Assembly (NCBI GenBank): GCA_028023455.1
Contig: JAQFVV010006275.1
Location: 2,177,279 to 2,241,278 of the forward strand
Length of the DNA: 64,000 nt
Reading direction: 5' to 3'
Origin: Epiperipatus broadwayi
Taxonomy: Eukaryota; Onychophora; Udeonychophora; Euonychophora; Peripatidae
Of this stretch, positions 11,816-24,898 are shown in pieces. The position numbers and the translations under genes were made by a program. Below the pieces are notes generated by a model, which was not told the DNA's origin, searched no databases, and was given only the letters and a program-made list of their open reading frames with translations. Numbering within the stretch: the stretch's first letter is position 1; each line of letters starts with the position of its first letter.

Positions 11816-12070
11816 GTTTTAACAGATTGGATAAGCATATGAAATGGTGATTATGCAATATATTTACTATATTAATCTTGGCTAGAATTGCTAAATAAAA
11901 TATGGGGAAAAAAAAAAAATTTGTAATTTAATCTTCCAGTTTAAAAAATTATATAAATTCAACATTCCTTCTTTTTCTTTTTAAAACTTGTTTTATTCCA
12001 AACTATAATTTTATTTCCCTTCCATACAATGTTTCAACTACAATCTGTAGTCATTATCAAGTTTCCTTTA

Positions 12071-12100
12071 AAATAATAATAATAATAATAATAAAATAAA
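12071..12100. repeat. (AAT)n microsatellite
   Basis: About eight AAT units, running on into AAAT-type repeats up to about 12150. Confidence 0.9.
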
Positions 12101-12714
12101 TAAAAACAAAAAACAAAAATAATAACACAAATAAATAAAATATTAATACATTCCAAATATATAATATTCAAATAAAACCACAATATTATTATCATCTACA
12201 AATATAATTATTTACCTCCTTCCCTATATTTAATTATTTCTTTTAAAATACCTTTATAATTTAATACTCTTCTTATATAAATTTATTATCTATTCTCTAA
12301 ATCTTTACCCATTAAAGAAAAAGAAGTGAAAAGTTGTGTATATAATTATATTTAAAAAATTAGCAGACAATAAACAATTTACGTCCTTCACATTAGAAAT
12401 TATTGTAAACTTATTATAAGACTCCAAAAGACGATTGAGTTTGGCAGATGCAGATTTGTTTTAGCAAAATATCAATTATCTTATCAATATCTTGCACTGA
12501 ATTGTTTTACAATAGCAGTGTAATTAGAGTCTATTAGTACCTAAATATTGAAAAAAAAAAAAAAGATGAAACAAAAATTAATGAGAAAACAACAATTTAC
12601 TCTGAAACCAATAGAAAATAAATTGTTCATATTAAAAAATTAAAAATTTTGATAAGTCTTACAAATAATGGTGAATTGAAGACACTATAATTCTCAACCA
12701 TTTTCTTAGCCTGT

Positions 12715-13295
12715 AAATCCAAACAGAAATTAACACATGGCGAGGATTGACAAGCTCACAATCAGTCATCCATTGCAATATCAAGAAAACCTCAGCAGGC
12801 AATGAGGCAAACTCGGTGACTAGTTCAATGCAAAAGCTAACGCTCCCAAGTGCACCACCCTATTCAGCACAAACAACATCATAACATACCAGATTGGTTC
12901 CCTCCACCCATTCCCACTAAGACATCTTATGTAACTATTTCTATTACCTTTCCCATTTTGTGTATATATTGTAACAAAATTAATAAAGTTTTATGTATTA
13001 ATTATTTGGATTAATGTATATATTGATTTTATGTAATTATGTTATGTTAAATTGAGAAGACATATGTATCCATCATATTGTAACTGTTGTATTATCAAGT
13101 CATACATTACCAGATGTAAAAATACAATATGTTCAAAATTAATACATGTAACAATCATCCCAATTAGAATGCTAACCACTGTGTAATAAATGTGTAAATT
13201 TATGTGCCCATGTAACCTGGCAACTATTTGTAAACATGTTCTATGTAAATCGTGTAATCTTTATGAAATCAATAAATATTATTGTTGAAACATAA
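12715..13295 (+). other. Transcript 3'-end-like segment, unassigned
   Basis: More balanced base composition than the surroundings (12720-12940), then two poly-A-signal contexts: ATTAATAAAG near 12980 and CAATAAATATT near 13270. This could be the 3' end of a decayed retroelement or processed transcript. No domain is recognisable in the short, interrupted frames, so this is only a hint. Confidence 0.2.
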
Positions 13296-15507
13296 GATAG
13301 TGAAATGAATAATTATTAATAAATAATGGTAAGATAATGAAATAGCAGTTGTAGATATTTAAGAACCCCATTCTAACAACATAAGTTGTAAGACTGTATA
13401 GTTGAGCAAATGATATCCTACTTTATAAATATGTGCTCCATTTCAAACTAATTTTAACAATTTCAATTGGAACTTTATTATTTTTGTATAAGTAATGTTT
13501 TTAGATCCATCAGCATTTTTTTTTTAATATTTATTACTACCTAATAATAATCAAGTATTTATGTTTTCAGTGTTTATATTCCTTGAGTAAAATAATATTA
13601 GTGCTTGCAAAAATTAATTTATATAGAAAGACTACGACAATCAGTGAATAAGAAAAAAAAGTTGATATTACCAGTCAATTACATCCAAGCTGCCAAAATT
13701 TGAGAATGTCATTCAGTATCAATTATTAATGTTTCACATAAATTACACAAAAGCTATATGGTTCATGTACCAAAAGGAAATTAAGGTTCAAATATATATC
13801 AGCTAGAGAAGATAGCAATGATTCGTTCTAACTTATAAAAACCAAATGAAAAATTAGTAGACTGATTGTTAATGAAATGTGGCCTTTACAAAAATTGCTA
13901 TTTAGAACAATACTGGTAAGCTAAAAAGATAAAAATATTACCAAAGTTGTGCAATAACAATGTAGTTTCAAGGCAATATCATCTTTTATCTATGAATAGC
14001 ACACAATTTTTGACTAACAATCAATGTTTGTGCTATCATGTCACCTGGTCAACTTTGGTGTACAATATCAACACATAAGTAATTAAATTTTTTACAATCT
14101 GGACTCTAATTATAATTAGCAGTCTATTTTCAAGCAACGGTTAGGTTCATTTCTGAATTTATCACTCTACTATGTATGCTTCTACATTAAAAAATTATGC
14201 AACAGAATTATGAAACAGATAAACACAGTACTTTCTTACATAAAAAAATCACTATTAGAGATTTTTATTACTTCATGCCAAATTGTATACTCAGCACTAT
14301 ACAAGACTGTCATTAAAATATTGCCTTCTTTAATACTATTCTCTTTTTATTTAATAATTAATGTAAAATGTTAGGAAAGTAATTTGTGAATTCAACAGGA
14401 AATGAATGATCAAAATAAATGGAGAACAGATTTTGCAAATAATTCTTCAGAACTGTCAATAAATGTTATGAGAAATATCAGATGAAAGCAAAAAATATAT
14501 ATACGTATAAATAAAGAGTAAAAAGATTAAAATAATGTTGTTCAATGGCTTTAAAAAAAAAAAAAAAAGATTGCCATTAATGAATTAAAAAAAATAAGTA
14601 TAAAAATCTTGATCAAATTATTAATATCAATAGAAACTTAATGGGTGAATTAATCAGAGAATTTGTAATAGTAATTATCTTAGAGTGAAAAGTAAATAAA
14701 ATATGCCTATGTGTTTGAAAAGTAAGATTTTTTACTAAATTTTTTCTACCAGTAGTGAGTTTCAAACCTGGACATATAAAAGCGTAATAGAGATCGCAAA
14801 GTATGGAAAAACATAAGCAATTTCCAAGGAGAGACTGAAAGCAAAATATATGGGTGAAAAAATAACATAAGCAATATCAACATCATTAAAAGACTGGAAC
14901 ACATGTAAGAGGAATGATTAAAAATAATATATACACACATAACCATAATTCCAGTTCAATAAAATGTGACAATATTAAATTTGTTGTAACAATTGAAAGT
15001 TTTTTTAAAAAGAGAGTTTGAGAGGGGACAATAGAACACCATTCATAAATATAAATAGCCAAGCACTTCTGAACATTTATATTTTCCAGCGCAGATGGGG
15101 GCGTGGGGATAAATGAATACATTATGTATATTTATTTTCATACAAAAAATAATTATGCAAAATGTATACAAGACTGCCAGATTTCCAATACTGCATCAAT
15201 ATATCAAATATTTTTATTGCAACTTACCAAGAAAAAAATCACCAAAACAAAATTTAAAAACAACTAAAATAATGTAAACATCTGTTACAAAAATATTAAT
15301 TATTAAATTGCTTCAATTGGTTAATCATAGCAACCAAGCACTGATTATTGTTTGTCAACTTTTAGCACGTCTATAACAAAGTATGGCAACTTTAATAATA
15401 CATATGTATGACAATATATAATTCTATAGAAATGTAATTAGTTTTATTATTCTTATTTATTTTTGACTTGCATATATTAATAAGATATTTAACTTAAAAT
15501 ATTTTAC

Positions 15508-15642
15508 CCTTTCAATAAGTGAAGAAGATATGCCTTTTAGTGCATTAGATGAATTGTTTGATTTTACAGAATCCACTTTTATTTCTTTATTGACAACTTC
15601 TTTATTAGACTTTTTTGCAACTGTTTCTAAAGCCTTTTTAAC
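15508..15642 (-). CDS. CDT1: CDT1 coding exon: linker and entry to C-terminal winged helix
   Basis: Forty-five codons, phase 0 at both ends (residues 287-331). The first two thirds are a Lys/Ser/Asn-rich linker. The exon then ends ALKGISSSLIER, one of the clearest CDT1 signatures (human ALKGVSQDLLER), which continues directly into IRQKEAA on the next exon. Acceptor CTTAG before 15642, donor GTAAAA after 15508. The intron separating it from the preceding exon is only 132 bases, unlike the multi-kilobase introns elsewhere in the gene. The linker between the two folded domains is poorly conserved in all CDT1 proteins, so its composition here is expected. Confidence 0.94.
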
Positions 15643-15774
15643 CTAAGAGATTTTTTAAAAAAAAAGTACAATGCAAATATAAATAGATTACATATGTATA
15701 TATATAGATAAAAGTATTTATTTATAATATAAAAAACACAAAAGAAAATTTTAATATTTGATAATATGTATTAC
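15643..15774 (-). other. CDT1: CDT1 short intron, 132 bp
   Basis: Donor GTAATA, acceptor TCTCTTAG. AT-rich with a TATATATA run. It is the only compact intron of the gene in this window. Confidence 0.9.
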
Positions 15775-15963
15775 TTTTTCATTTAATTGAACTTTGGTAT
15801 TATTCAAGACATCTTGAGCAGTGTTGTATTTTTGAACAAAAGGTGGTTCTGGAAGTGAACTCAATTCAATGTCTGCAACTTCATCAACTGGAAATTTGGG
15901 ATGCCAACGAACTATCTGCTTATTATTGACAAATACTGGTGGATTTAATTTTGATAAAAATAT
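15775..15963 (-). CDS. CDT1: CDT1 coding exon: end of geminin-binding domain and linker
   Basis: Sixty-three codons, phase 0 at both ends (residues 224-286). It opens IFLSKLNPP, continues with a QIVRWHPKFPVDEVADIE motif and a SLPEPP motif, then a TAQDVL motif. Human CDT1 has AFLASLSP, QLTRWHPRFNVDEVPDIE, ALPQPP and TAQEVL in the same order. The R-W-H-P and D-E-V-x-D-I-E positions are intact. Acceptor TTTTTAAG before 15963 and donor GTAATA after 15775. No stop or frameshift. Confidence 0.95.
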
Positions 15964-16204
15964 CTTAAAAAGAAAAGAAAAAAACTAAATATCTTTACAA
16001 ACAGAAAAATTAAAAACATTATACAATATGTACATATTATCAATGTTCTAAATATATTTTATGATTTGAAAATTAATTTATTCATATTTGACAAAGACTA
16101 GTGAATGACCACCAGATGGCAAAACTATGCATCCAGTCTCTAGGCACTTTATACATATAAATTGTATTAAAAAACATAATACAGAAATATTTACTTATTC
16201 ATCT

Positions 16205-19030
16205 GGTAGCTATTTTTTTATTCATTTAGGTTATCTATCATCATCAACCATTATCAATCCAGTGAAAGATAAAGGACTTAAGAGTTCAATCCATCTTCTC
16301 TGATCTCGAGTCTCTTTTCCACATCATGCCTGTACATTTTATTTCGTCAATCTCACATGCTGTCTCTTTCTGGGTTTTTTACAACCTCTTGGAATCTAGT
16401 TTAAGATTTCAATTGTCCGTCTATTATGTCTCCTCTAGCAATATGTCGAGTTCAACTCCACTTCGGCCGTTTAATTCTTTCAGCGATGTCAGTAATATTT
16501 ATTTGTTCTTTTACCTATTTATTGCATTTATGATCTCTTCTTGTTATTCCAAACATGCATATCTCCATACTTTTTTGAGTGATCTGAAATCTTTGTGTTG
16601 CTCTTCTATTGAGTGTCAAATCTAATTAAGAATTGGTAAATCACATTTATTAAAAATCTTCCTTTTGAAACACATAGGCATATTTCATTTTAATATTAAA
16701 TTATTTCTACCAAAAGCACCCCAAACAAGTTTAATTCCATTATGTATCTATCTGTAGTTGTAATCTGAAAAAGGTATTTGCAGTTGTTAACTTCTAACTC
16801 GTCATAATCAATCTTTATTTTCATCTTTTGAGAAAATCCAATGAACATTACTCTTATCTTTTTAATATTTACCTTCAGTCCTACTTTCTTAATTTCACTT
16901 GATAACTCTTGCAACTTTTCCTGAAGTTCTGAAGCATTATTTGCAAAAACAAATATACCATCTGCAGAATCTTAATGATTTAAATAATCTCCATTTACTT
17001 TTATTCCTTTTGCTTCCCATTTTAATCCCCAAAATATTTTTTGCAGTGCTGCTGTAAAATGCTTTGGAGATATAGTCAGCCTTACACCCTCCTGAATGTT
17101 AACCTTCCTAGTATCATTATGTAATCTAATCATTGCTGTTGCATTTTTATAAATATTCTTCAGAATACGACAATATTCTGGGTCTATACCTTGATAATCC
17201 AATGCTTTAATCACTAAAAAAATGCTTATAGAATCAAATACATTTTCATAATCTAACAATCCAAAGCATAATGGCAACTCATATTCATTGGTCCTTTCAA
17301 TAACTTCTTTCAATACTTGGATGTGATCTACTGTACTAAAACCACTTTTACATTCAGCTTGTTCTTGGTAAAAATTTTGTTTAAAACTGAGAACAGATAG
17401 ATATGTAATTTCTAATATCTTCTTTATCATCTTTTTTAAAATATTAATACTGTATTCTTGGAATCATTTGGTATATCTTTATCATTTAGATATTTCGTGT
17501 GTAACTTTGCCAAAATTTTTTCTATTTCTTCATCTGCTTTTTTTAATATATCAATTATAACTTCATCATTACCTGGAGCTTTTCCATTATTGAAAATTTA
17601 ATTGCATGTCTCACTTTTTCATCTAAAATCCTGGGCAATTAAAAAAATAAAAGATGTGGGAAACACTCGTTCTTTATTACAATATAATTCTTCATAGAAC
17701 TCTTCTACAATGTCATCTCTCTTTTTAGTAATAGTTCCATCTTTTTTTCTTATTACAGATATAAATTTACTACCAATACCAAAATATTATTTTACACTCG
17801 AGACTTTTATTCTCTTCTATACCTTTCCTTGTTAGTGCACAAATATACTTACTTATATTATTAACAACTTCTTTTTTTATCATTTTACAAATTCCGAGAT
17901 ATTCAATCCTTCTTAATGCATCATTTTTATATATATTCATATTCTTTCTTTTCTTCATAAAATTCTCTAGTGTCTGTAAAAAATTTATTGGTCAATTGTT
18001 GTTTTTTTCTACCAGCTATTTTTGTTGCAGTTTTTAAAAGTATATCAGTTATTTTCCAATTAATTTCATTCAAATCTGAATCATATTCAAAATCTACTAA
18101 TACTCAAAAAGGATTTGCAAGTTCTAATTTAAATTTATTAGAATGTTTTTGAAAATTAGGGATATCAACTGTAAATATTGTTTTCCTCAATAATGTTTGC
18201 CTATCTTACACTTTATTAACGATGATTATTTCCTGTGTTGAATTTATTAAAGACATTACAATCTTAAAATATGTATTTCTGTTAATAAAAATATAATTTA
18301 ATTCTGCTGTACTTTCATTTGGATGCTTCCATGTCCATTTCTTTTTAACAACTTTTATTTAAAAAAAACAATTCATAATATAAAGTTTTGCTTTTTCTGT
18401 AAACTCCACAAGTCTGTTTTCTCTCATTTCTATTACCATAACCAAATTTTCTTACAGCACTTTCATTTGTTTACCAATTCTAGGATTAAAGTCTCCCATA
18501 ACAATTTTAAAATGTTGTTTAGCCTGATCAAAAGCCTTTTGTATATCCACCTAAAAATCTTCTACTACATCATCACTATGAGAACTTGTTGGGGCATAAA
18601 CCTGAATTATCTGCATTTGGTATCTACTATTAAGTTGAATAAATAATCTTGCCATTCTGTCCCATACATCATCAATCTCCACAATGTTGTTGTTCTTTTT
18701 ATTTATAATGAATCCTACTCCACTTGTACTTCCCAATATTTGTGTCTTTGTAGTAGAGTACATGTTCACTTTTTAAATGAATTGTCTCTTCACAAAGTCT
18801 AATAATATGCCATTTAATATGAGACACATCTTTTTCAAATTCTTGGAATCATCCCTCACTTAAAAGTGATCTGCAATTGTGAGTACCTAAATAAAAAGTT
18901 GACATAAAATGGCAGACTGGGTCCGCAATCAAGGGATTCTCAGCACTCTCCGCCTTCGACCACTGCCTTGGCTGGTGACTTTACAGCCTACTGGGAATAA
19001 GGGTCATGATTTATTTTTGTCTAAATCATG
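16205..19030 (-). mobile_element. Decayed RTE-like non-LTR retrotransposon (LINE)
   Basis: Reading right to left, it begins with a GC-richer leader (about 19020-18905), then the apurinic endonuclease start (N-C-R-S-L-L-S, H-I-K-W-x-I-I) with a stop. The second endonuclease block is at 18769-18551 (G-V-G-F-I-I-N-K-K and QVYAPTSSHSDD). The reverse transcriptase follows at 17430-16972 (E-Q-A-x-x-x-x-G-F-S-T-V-D-H-I-Q, then L-L-D-Y-E-N-V-F-D-S, a worn form of the usual D-Y-E-K-A-F-D-S). Next is the thumb region at 16914-16696 (V-G-L-K-V-N-I-K-K-x-x-V-M) and a C-terminal part around 16690-16250 (KMPMCFKRK-like, ITRRDHK-like, a worn GRPK block), ending near a TGATGATGATAG stretch. Many stops and frameshifts show it is dead. 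The order and motifs fit the endonuclease-RT family common in invertebrates, close to RTE; clade assignment is moderate. Confidence 0.85.
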
Positions 19031-19390
19031 ATTGTATATATTTATTAGAAAAAATTTTTCTGCCTTATCAAGCAATTGATAAGACCATGGTGTTTTTTGA
19101 TCTTAAACTCAGAGGTAAAAAGCCAATAAACTTACCATGCTAGTAATGTGTGTTTGGTGAGCAGCCCATCCATGTTCAAATACTATATGAATATTCACAT
19201 AAGAGCTGCAATGACAAGAATGTATGATGTGGACATTAGGAATTTGCTCTGCTCGGTTCCTTTAAGCCCTCCAAAAGGAATCAAAAGATCTCTTTTCAGT
19301 TAACAGCAAACTTACTATAGAAGTCAAAAATAGCAAGAATCAAAAATTATATTAAAAAAAGACCTCTCTATTTTATAGAGACAAAACTCT

Positions 19391-19405
19391 CCATACAGTA
19401 GTGCC
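19391..19405. repeat. Isolated MITE terminus
   Basis: CCATACAGTAGTGCC, preceded by AAACTCT, matches the terminal block of the foldback element near 11410-11815 including its outer flank. I did not find the opposite end nearby. Confidence 0.5.
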
Positions 19406-20639
19406 TACATTACTGGAATCTCTAACAGATTCAGGATTGTCCGTGGATAGTGCTATCATCAGCTTCATAAGAAGAATTTAATAGCCACACTCATATGTAA
19501 ACATTAACATTCATGAATCATGATCAACATAGTTAATGATTATCAAATCTACAGCTCACAAATAGAAATGATGGATTTAATAAAGCCACTAGTGAATTTA
19601 TCTCATGATATAATCTCTTTTATATTTTGTTAATAGTTAAATTGTCTTAAAACAAAATCACACATCAAAGTTTACTGGCTTGAAAATCATAACTGGTGAG
19701 TATTGTCAATATTGATAAACATATATTCTATGAGTCCTCTCCCCCCAATTAATTAAATCATTATCAAAAGCAACTCACCGAAATGAATATCATACAAAAT
19801 AAAAGGCAGGCAATATCCTTGCCCTATCTTTTCTATATCTTAGACAAAAAAAAAATCATTTAATATATAATATCTTCTTTAACATATATAAATTTCCTAA
19901 TAGCAATCTCTCCTAATTTAATTTTTTTCTCAATATGTCTAATAAAACAACCCAACATCTCTCTAACAACTATTATTTACTGACATCAATGGAGCAAAGA
20001 TTTTTTTCACTATTTTTTTTAACACATTTCAATATTAATCTTCACATTACAGTTTTATTTCTTATTCTTCAACTTTAGATAATTCCAAACTATTTTTCAA
20101 AAGAAAATATATCTTTTACATTCATAATTTACAATAAATTGGCAGAATATTGAATAATTAATTAAGCTAATTGTTCTCAAACCTTAACACTTAACTGTGC
20201 AGTCTTTTCTCCAATAGAATAAGTATTTGGGGGAGGGGTATTTATTAATCATTAAAAAATTCAGTCATTACATGGAAAATATTAACGATTTTCTTAGATT
20301 ACTTTATTTGGAATCGCAGCTAAGCTTTTACTTCATTATTTATAATTGACTTTGAACTTTTTTATTTGATTTTCTTCTTCAATGAAGACTAGGTTCTTTC
20401 CCCTAAATTATTTATATTGTCTGTTTTTTTATTACTATCATTTCTTGTAAACAATGGGGTTTTTTTCTGACTCAAACTGTTTTATTCAAGAAGTTTCCCT
20501 TTGGAATTAACATTTATTTCTAAATTTTATCTTTCAACTAATTTTTATTGCATTACATTACACATATTTTTTTATTTTTTTTCATCTTTAAGTTAATCTA
20601 CTACTTCTTTTAAATTTTCCTTTACTTATCAACATTTAA

Positions 20640-21400
20640 ATTATCTAACAAGCTTGAAAACTTTTTATTGTCTTCTTTAAATTTTCCAAGAGCCTGTTTT
20701 CTTCTGACTCAGTGTTTCATATTCTCTTAAATATTAGTTTTCAATTTTGAAAAGCATATGCACTTTTAATATAACCTTTTTTTTTTTTTCTGAATCAATA
20801 CATAATCCAACATAAATCTGTTATCATCTAGTTTTCCACAAGTAAATTATCTCTTTGAACTCTAAATCAGACATTGATTATTGCTACGCTGCTTTCAACA
20901 AAAATGTATCAATTCTTGCTTTTCTTAATCTAGATTATGCTATACTATTTTTAAATTTCTGTGTTGCAAATGCATTCAAATTCTCTATTGTAGTATTCTT
21001 TTTTTAATTACTTCTTCGATTTCTTTATATGATTTCCAATATTTCACAATCATGTTCACTTGGTAATATGTACACAAGATCACACATCGAATTTCTTAAC
21101 AACAAAACATCTACTCTATCATTATTTCCTGAATAATATAAATCTTACTCTATTTTTTTTATATTTCCTCAATCCTGTTTTGTAGAGGCTTATAACTAGT
21201 CTTTTCCTCTTCATTTCTGATATAAATTGCTTTCTTGCCTCTCTACTATTCATTTTTACATTTTTTTGAATTTTAAGAATTTTGGATTTATAATAAAGTT
21301 TAACTGATGAGTTAAATTCTGGAAAATAATATAACTAAATTAGTTTTTCTTTTGCTTCGAATCAAACACAACAGCATCAAAAGATTTCAATAATATTTTT
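20640..21400 (-). pseudogene. Unidentified degenerate coding-like remnant
   Basis: On the minus strand from about 21310 downward, a run of lysine/arginine-rich codons is readable (MNSREARKQFISEMKRKR, then ISLYKTGLRKYKKNRVRF). This is followed after a frame change by D-R-V-D-V-L-L-L-R-N and further on by NAFATQKFKNSIA and L-R-K-A-R-I-D-T-F. Frames shift and stops interrupt. The composition and continuity look like decayed protein, possibly a retroelement ORF or capsid-like protein, but I recognise no family. Confidence 0.25.
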
Positions 21401-21632
21401 AAAATTTTCTTACTCATTTCATATTTAATATTCTAAATGTAGAATTGTTAACAATTATTATTTTGCAAATTACATTTAACTCTATTTATAATTATAAATT
21501 CAAATAATGTTTTGAATAATAAAAAAAAAGTGTGACAGAAAAAAGAATTGAACAAAATTATGGGAACACACAGCATTATATTTGATATCTCACAGCACAG
21601 AAATAAAAAAAATATATCAACACACACATTAC

Positions 21633-21775
21633 CTCATGATGTTTCTTAACAATATAAATTAGTTTGTTGTGAAAAATGGATTTTCGACATCTCAAAATAG
21701 TGGCATTCATGGGAATGTTAAACGATGGAGAAATATCTTCTAAAGTATTATTTTCATGAAGATTGACTGATGAAC
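21633..21775 (-). CDS. CDT1: CDT1 coding exon: geminin-binding domain, C-terminal half
   Basis: Two bases plus 47 codons (residues 177-223). It begins with a Ser-rich and acidic stretch (LHENNTLEDISPS) that is variable in the family. It then gives RCRKSIFHNKLIYIVKKHHE, which corresponds to human RRQIFSQKLVEHVKEHHK, the helix preceding the linker. Its last residues join IFLSKL of the next exon, reproducing the human K-A-F-L-A-S-L. Acceptor TTTTAG before 21775, donor GTAATG after 21633. The incoming phase (A|GT, Ser) agrees with the previous exon. Confidence 0.93.
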
Positions 21776-22351
21776 CTAAAACAAACAAAAAATAAATAAT
21801 GTTTTTTTAAAAGAAAAACTATTATTGTTTCATATAATCAATACAAATGATTTTTTCAGATACATATAAGTAAATATTGGGGAAAAAATTTTTTTTTTAA
21901 TATTTATTTGTGATATGGCAATTTTCACACTAAGATTTATATATTTCACTTACAAGACATACTATTTAATATCACATAATCAAACCTATGATCTTTGGTG
22001 TTTTTACAGAAAGTTTAAGAATATATAATGGAAAACCGTTCTCTTTTATCTATCACTGGATCATCTATGCTACAAACATAAAGATAATGCATTGCCCATG
22101 ACACAACAATTGCACAGTCTTTAAATAAGAATAGTTTGATATACATTAAACAATCATTGATGATGTCTATAGATTGGGTAGTAGAAAAATCCAAATTTTT
22201 GTACATTTTATCGTACCCAAAAAAAAACAAATTATAGTTTATTTTTTAAGCTTTTCACATATGCAACATCACGGTTTTTTTTCTCCCAGTTTTTAATTGC
22301 AAGAATGTTACAAAGTTTTGAATTTGAAAAAAAAAAAGTATCCAAAAACAA

Positions 22352-24898
22352 TGAAATGGTCCAGGTTTTCAACCAGAAGGGAAAGCATCCCACTAAGACC
22401 GGATCTAGGGTCTTCTGGTAGGATGCTGTGAATGACACGAGATGGGCTAGCTCTAAGTCTACACATTAAATTTACATACAATTTGAGCTAGTTCCTCCAT
22501 ATCTCACCCCTCTTTTGGATTCCATTATGCCTCAGTATTCAAACTCAGAGAGAAATTTGCTTTCTGTTCTCTTCAGAGATGGATTTTCATTAGATAGCAA
22601 CTACCGCACTTCTATACAGGTTCCAATTGATATAAAGATCCATCCAAACATATTACTGTATTATTATATAAAAATGAAATATCTGGTTATAAGTTGATGA
22701 ATGAATATATAAATGATTTTGATATACTAGAGACCATTTTAATGAAAATCAAATTAATGTTTAATAAGTAACAAAATAAAAATTCAAAACTTTTAAACAT
22801 GACAAAATAATATAATTGTGCATGTCAAAAATGCATTTCTACCATATCACCAATGAAATGTTTTCACTAATCCAACCCTTAGCCATGGTAGAAGTATATA
22901 ACATGGCACTAATTATTTACAAAGCAAGTAAAAAAAAATCTTTTATTAAATTGACTGCGAAGCTGACTAACTAATTTATAATATTATATGCAAGTATATC
23001 AATAATAGCCTCGTCGTCCAATTCCAGTTTTTGATGAGTCATCTTCTTTGGGGACCCACACCCATCACCTACGTACAATTCCCTAAAGTTGATAGGAAAG
23101 AGCATTTGCACAGGAAGATTAATCATTCTTACCGAAAAAATTGTTAATTAACAATAAAAAAAACAAAACTCACAAAGTGTTCCTTTAGTAGTTGTTAGTG
23201 TATGTGCTTAATATGAAAAAGTATTTAAAAAATCTTACCTCATTCCATATCATAGTGATGATCAAATGTCAAGTCACTACAGAGACAAAGCTGACAAACT
23301 TTATTTAACAATAAAAAAAAATATTTTAACTTAATAATCCCCCTGCCTTCACTTTATTCCTTTCAATCATAGTGGCCTCTTCCAAGTTATAAACACATTT
23401 TAGCTTCCCAGTATGGAGATAAAACAAAACGAAAATTTTTACATATATATATATAAAAACACAATAAATCAAAATGTTCACCTTGGTTGATGTCCATGAG
23501 TTTAGCAATAATGTCTTTTATGGATACAGTTTATCTCTCTTTGATCATCCTTCAGTAAATCATTCAACATTTGCTAGAATTTATCGGCAACACATTTAGA
23601 CAATCTTATTTCCATTTTCTGCAGTTGCTTCTCTTCTGGATCCATTTTTACAAACATATATATATATAAAAACACAATCAATCAAAATGTTCACCTTGGT
23701 TGAAGTCCATGAGTTTGGCAATAATGTCTCTTATGGATACAGTTTATCTCTCTTTGATCATCCTTCAATAAATCATTCAACATTCGCTAGAATTCATCGG
23801 CAACACATTTAGACAATCTTATTTCCATTTTCTGCAGTTGCTTCTCTTTTGGATCCATTTAGACATTTAGTGTAGGACATCTGATGTTTCTTTAGGCATT
23901 ATATAGGCAAGTAGATTAAATCATCGTGCTTCTATGGTAAGTCTATAGCACTCCAGTCCTATGGCAATGTTAATTTAGCCAGAATACATTGCACAGCAGT
24001 TCATAACAGATTCACTTTTTGTTAATTTACTATTTGGCATTTAATGGCTTATATAAAAAAAACATTACTTCATCATTTATATATATGCTGGCAAAGTTTT
24101 ATTTTTTTTCCCGCCGTGTTCGAATAATAGCACAATTTTTACTTTTAAATTTCAATTTAAAATCAGTTGTTCTTTTGTTAAACAGCACAAATTTATCAAA
24201 CCTTCTTTGTTTAAATGTCGGTTGCAATTTCTTATAATTTTGCGCTATGAAAATTATATGAATAATCTGGAATATTCGAACAAGTTGTCCATCTTCTCTT
24301 GGATTCGAATATTCGACTTTTAAAGGTTGGTTTTGTGCAGTTATTTATTATATCATTTGAAAAATAACAAAAGACGACAAAAATGAACAGGGTTTGCTTT
24401 TATACCCGCTTAGTTTCTGGTCTTTAGTATACTAGCATTTCTATTTCCTTTTCTATTGCGGTATCTGTCTATTGTTGGACGCATTATATTGATTGTGGTT
24501 AAAAAATAAAATTACATAATAGAATTCTACTTTTATTTTCCATACTTGCTTGCCTAGTGATTGGCTTGACATTATGTCATCACTATGCTTATTAAGTCTA
24601 AGTCTTTATTCGTAACGTACAACACATAGACAAATAACTCGTTGGTATATATATATAGGAAGGATTTCTTTAACTGGGTTTTTTACTTCTCATGAAATAT
24701 GGGAAATTAGTTCATTGTGACATTTGTTTAATTTGGTGCTTAATGAAGTAAACATTTGTCGCATATTATATGTATATTTACAAAAAAAAAATGATAGTGC
24801 ATATTCAACTATCTGTTTGTTAAGCTTATCTTTTAAATGGGTTTGATTTGGTGCTGTGGATAAATAAAAGCTGGTTTCGATAGGATTGTACCCTTACA
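22352..24898 (+). mobile_element. 5' LTR of a Ty3/Gypsy element (long LTR)
   Basis: About 2.5 kb, matching 25854-28299 along its length in direct orientation. It starts near TGAAATGGTCCAGG (the other copy has TGTAACAGTCTGAG) and ends near GGATTGTACCCTTACA (other copy ...CTTGCAACA), so TG...CA ends are plausible. It contains an internal tandem duplication (23441-23862) absent from the partner. The element is oriented against CDT1. The short frames inside it are not coding. Confidence 0.8.
23441..23862. repeat. Tandem duplication inside the 5' LTR, unit about 210 bp
   Basis: The first unit (about 23441-23653) contains AAATGTTCACCTTGGTTGA, the GGCAACACATTTAGACAATC block and a TTCTGCAGTTGCTTCTC block. 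The second unit (about 23654-23862) repeats all of these in order with few differences. Each unit begins at a TATATATATATAAAAACACA run, a likely slippage or recombination point. The 3' LTR has one unit only. Confidence 0.9.

Larger units (their letters stand above)
9296..15507 (-). other. CDT1: CDT1 intron, 6.2 kb
   Basis: The donor GTAAAA follows the exon at 15508-15642. It contains 14 G at 10088-10101, the foldback MITE near 11410-11815, an (AAT)n repeat at 12071-12100 and a segment at 12715-13295 that resembles a transcript 3' end. The open frames at 14746-15122 have low-complexity, hydrophobic translations and no support as genes. Confidence 0.8.
15964..21632 (-). other. CDT1: CDT1 intron, 5.7 kb
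   Basis: The donor GTAATG follows the exon at 21633-21775. It contains the decayed LINE at 16205-19030 in the same orientation as CDT1, a lone MITE terminus at 19391 and, near 20640-21400, a minus-strand coding-like remnant. Between 19430 and 20640 only AT-rich sequence is apparent. Confidence 0.8.

Noticed and set aside
14746-15122. Two overlapping minus-strand frames of 66 and 78 codons
   Set aside because: Low-complexity hydrophobic translations in AT-rich intron, no splice or homology support.
16326-16625. 99-codon open frame on the plus strand
   Set aside because: Antisense shadow of the C-terminal part of the LINE at 16205-19030, whose minus-strand motifs are recognisable.
18323-18646. 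107-codon open frame on the plus strand
   Set aside because: Lies antisense to the LINE endonuclease region and has no recognisable domain of its own.
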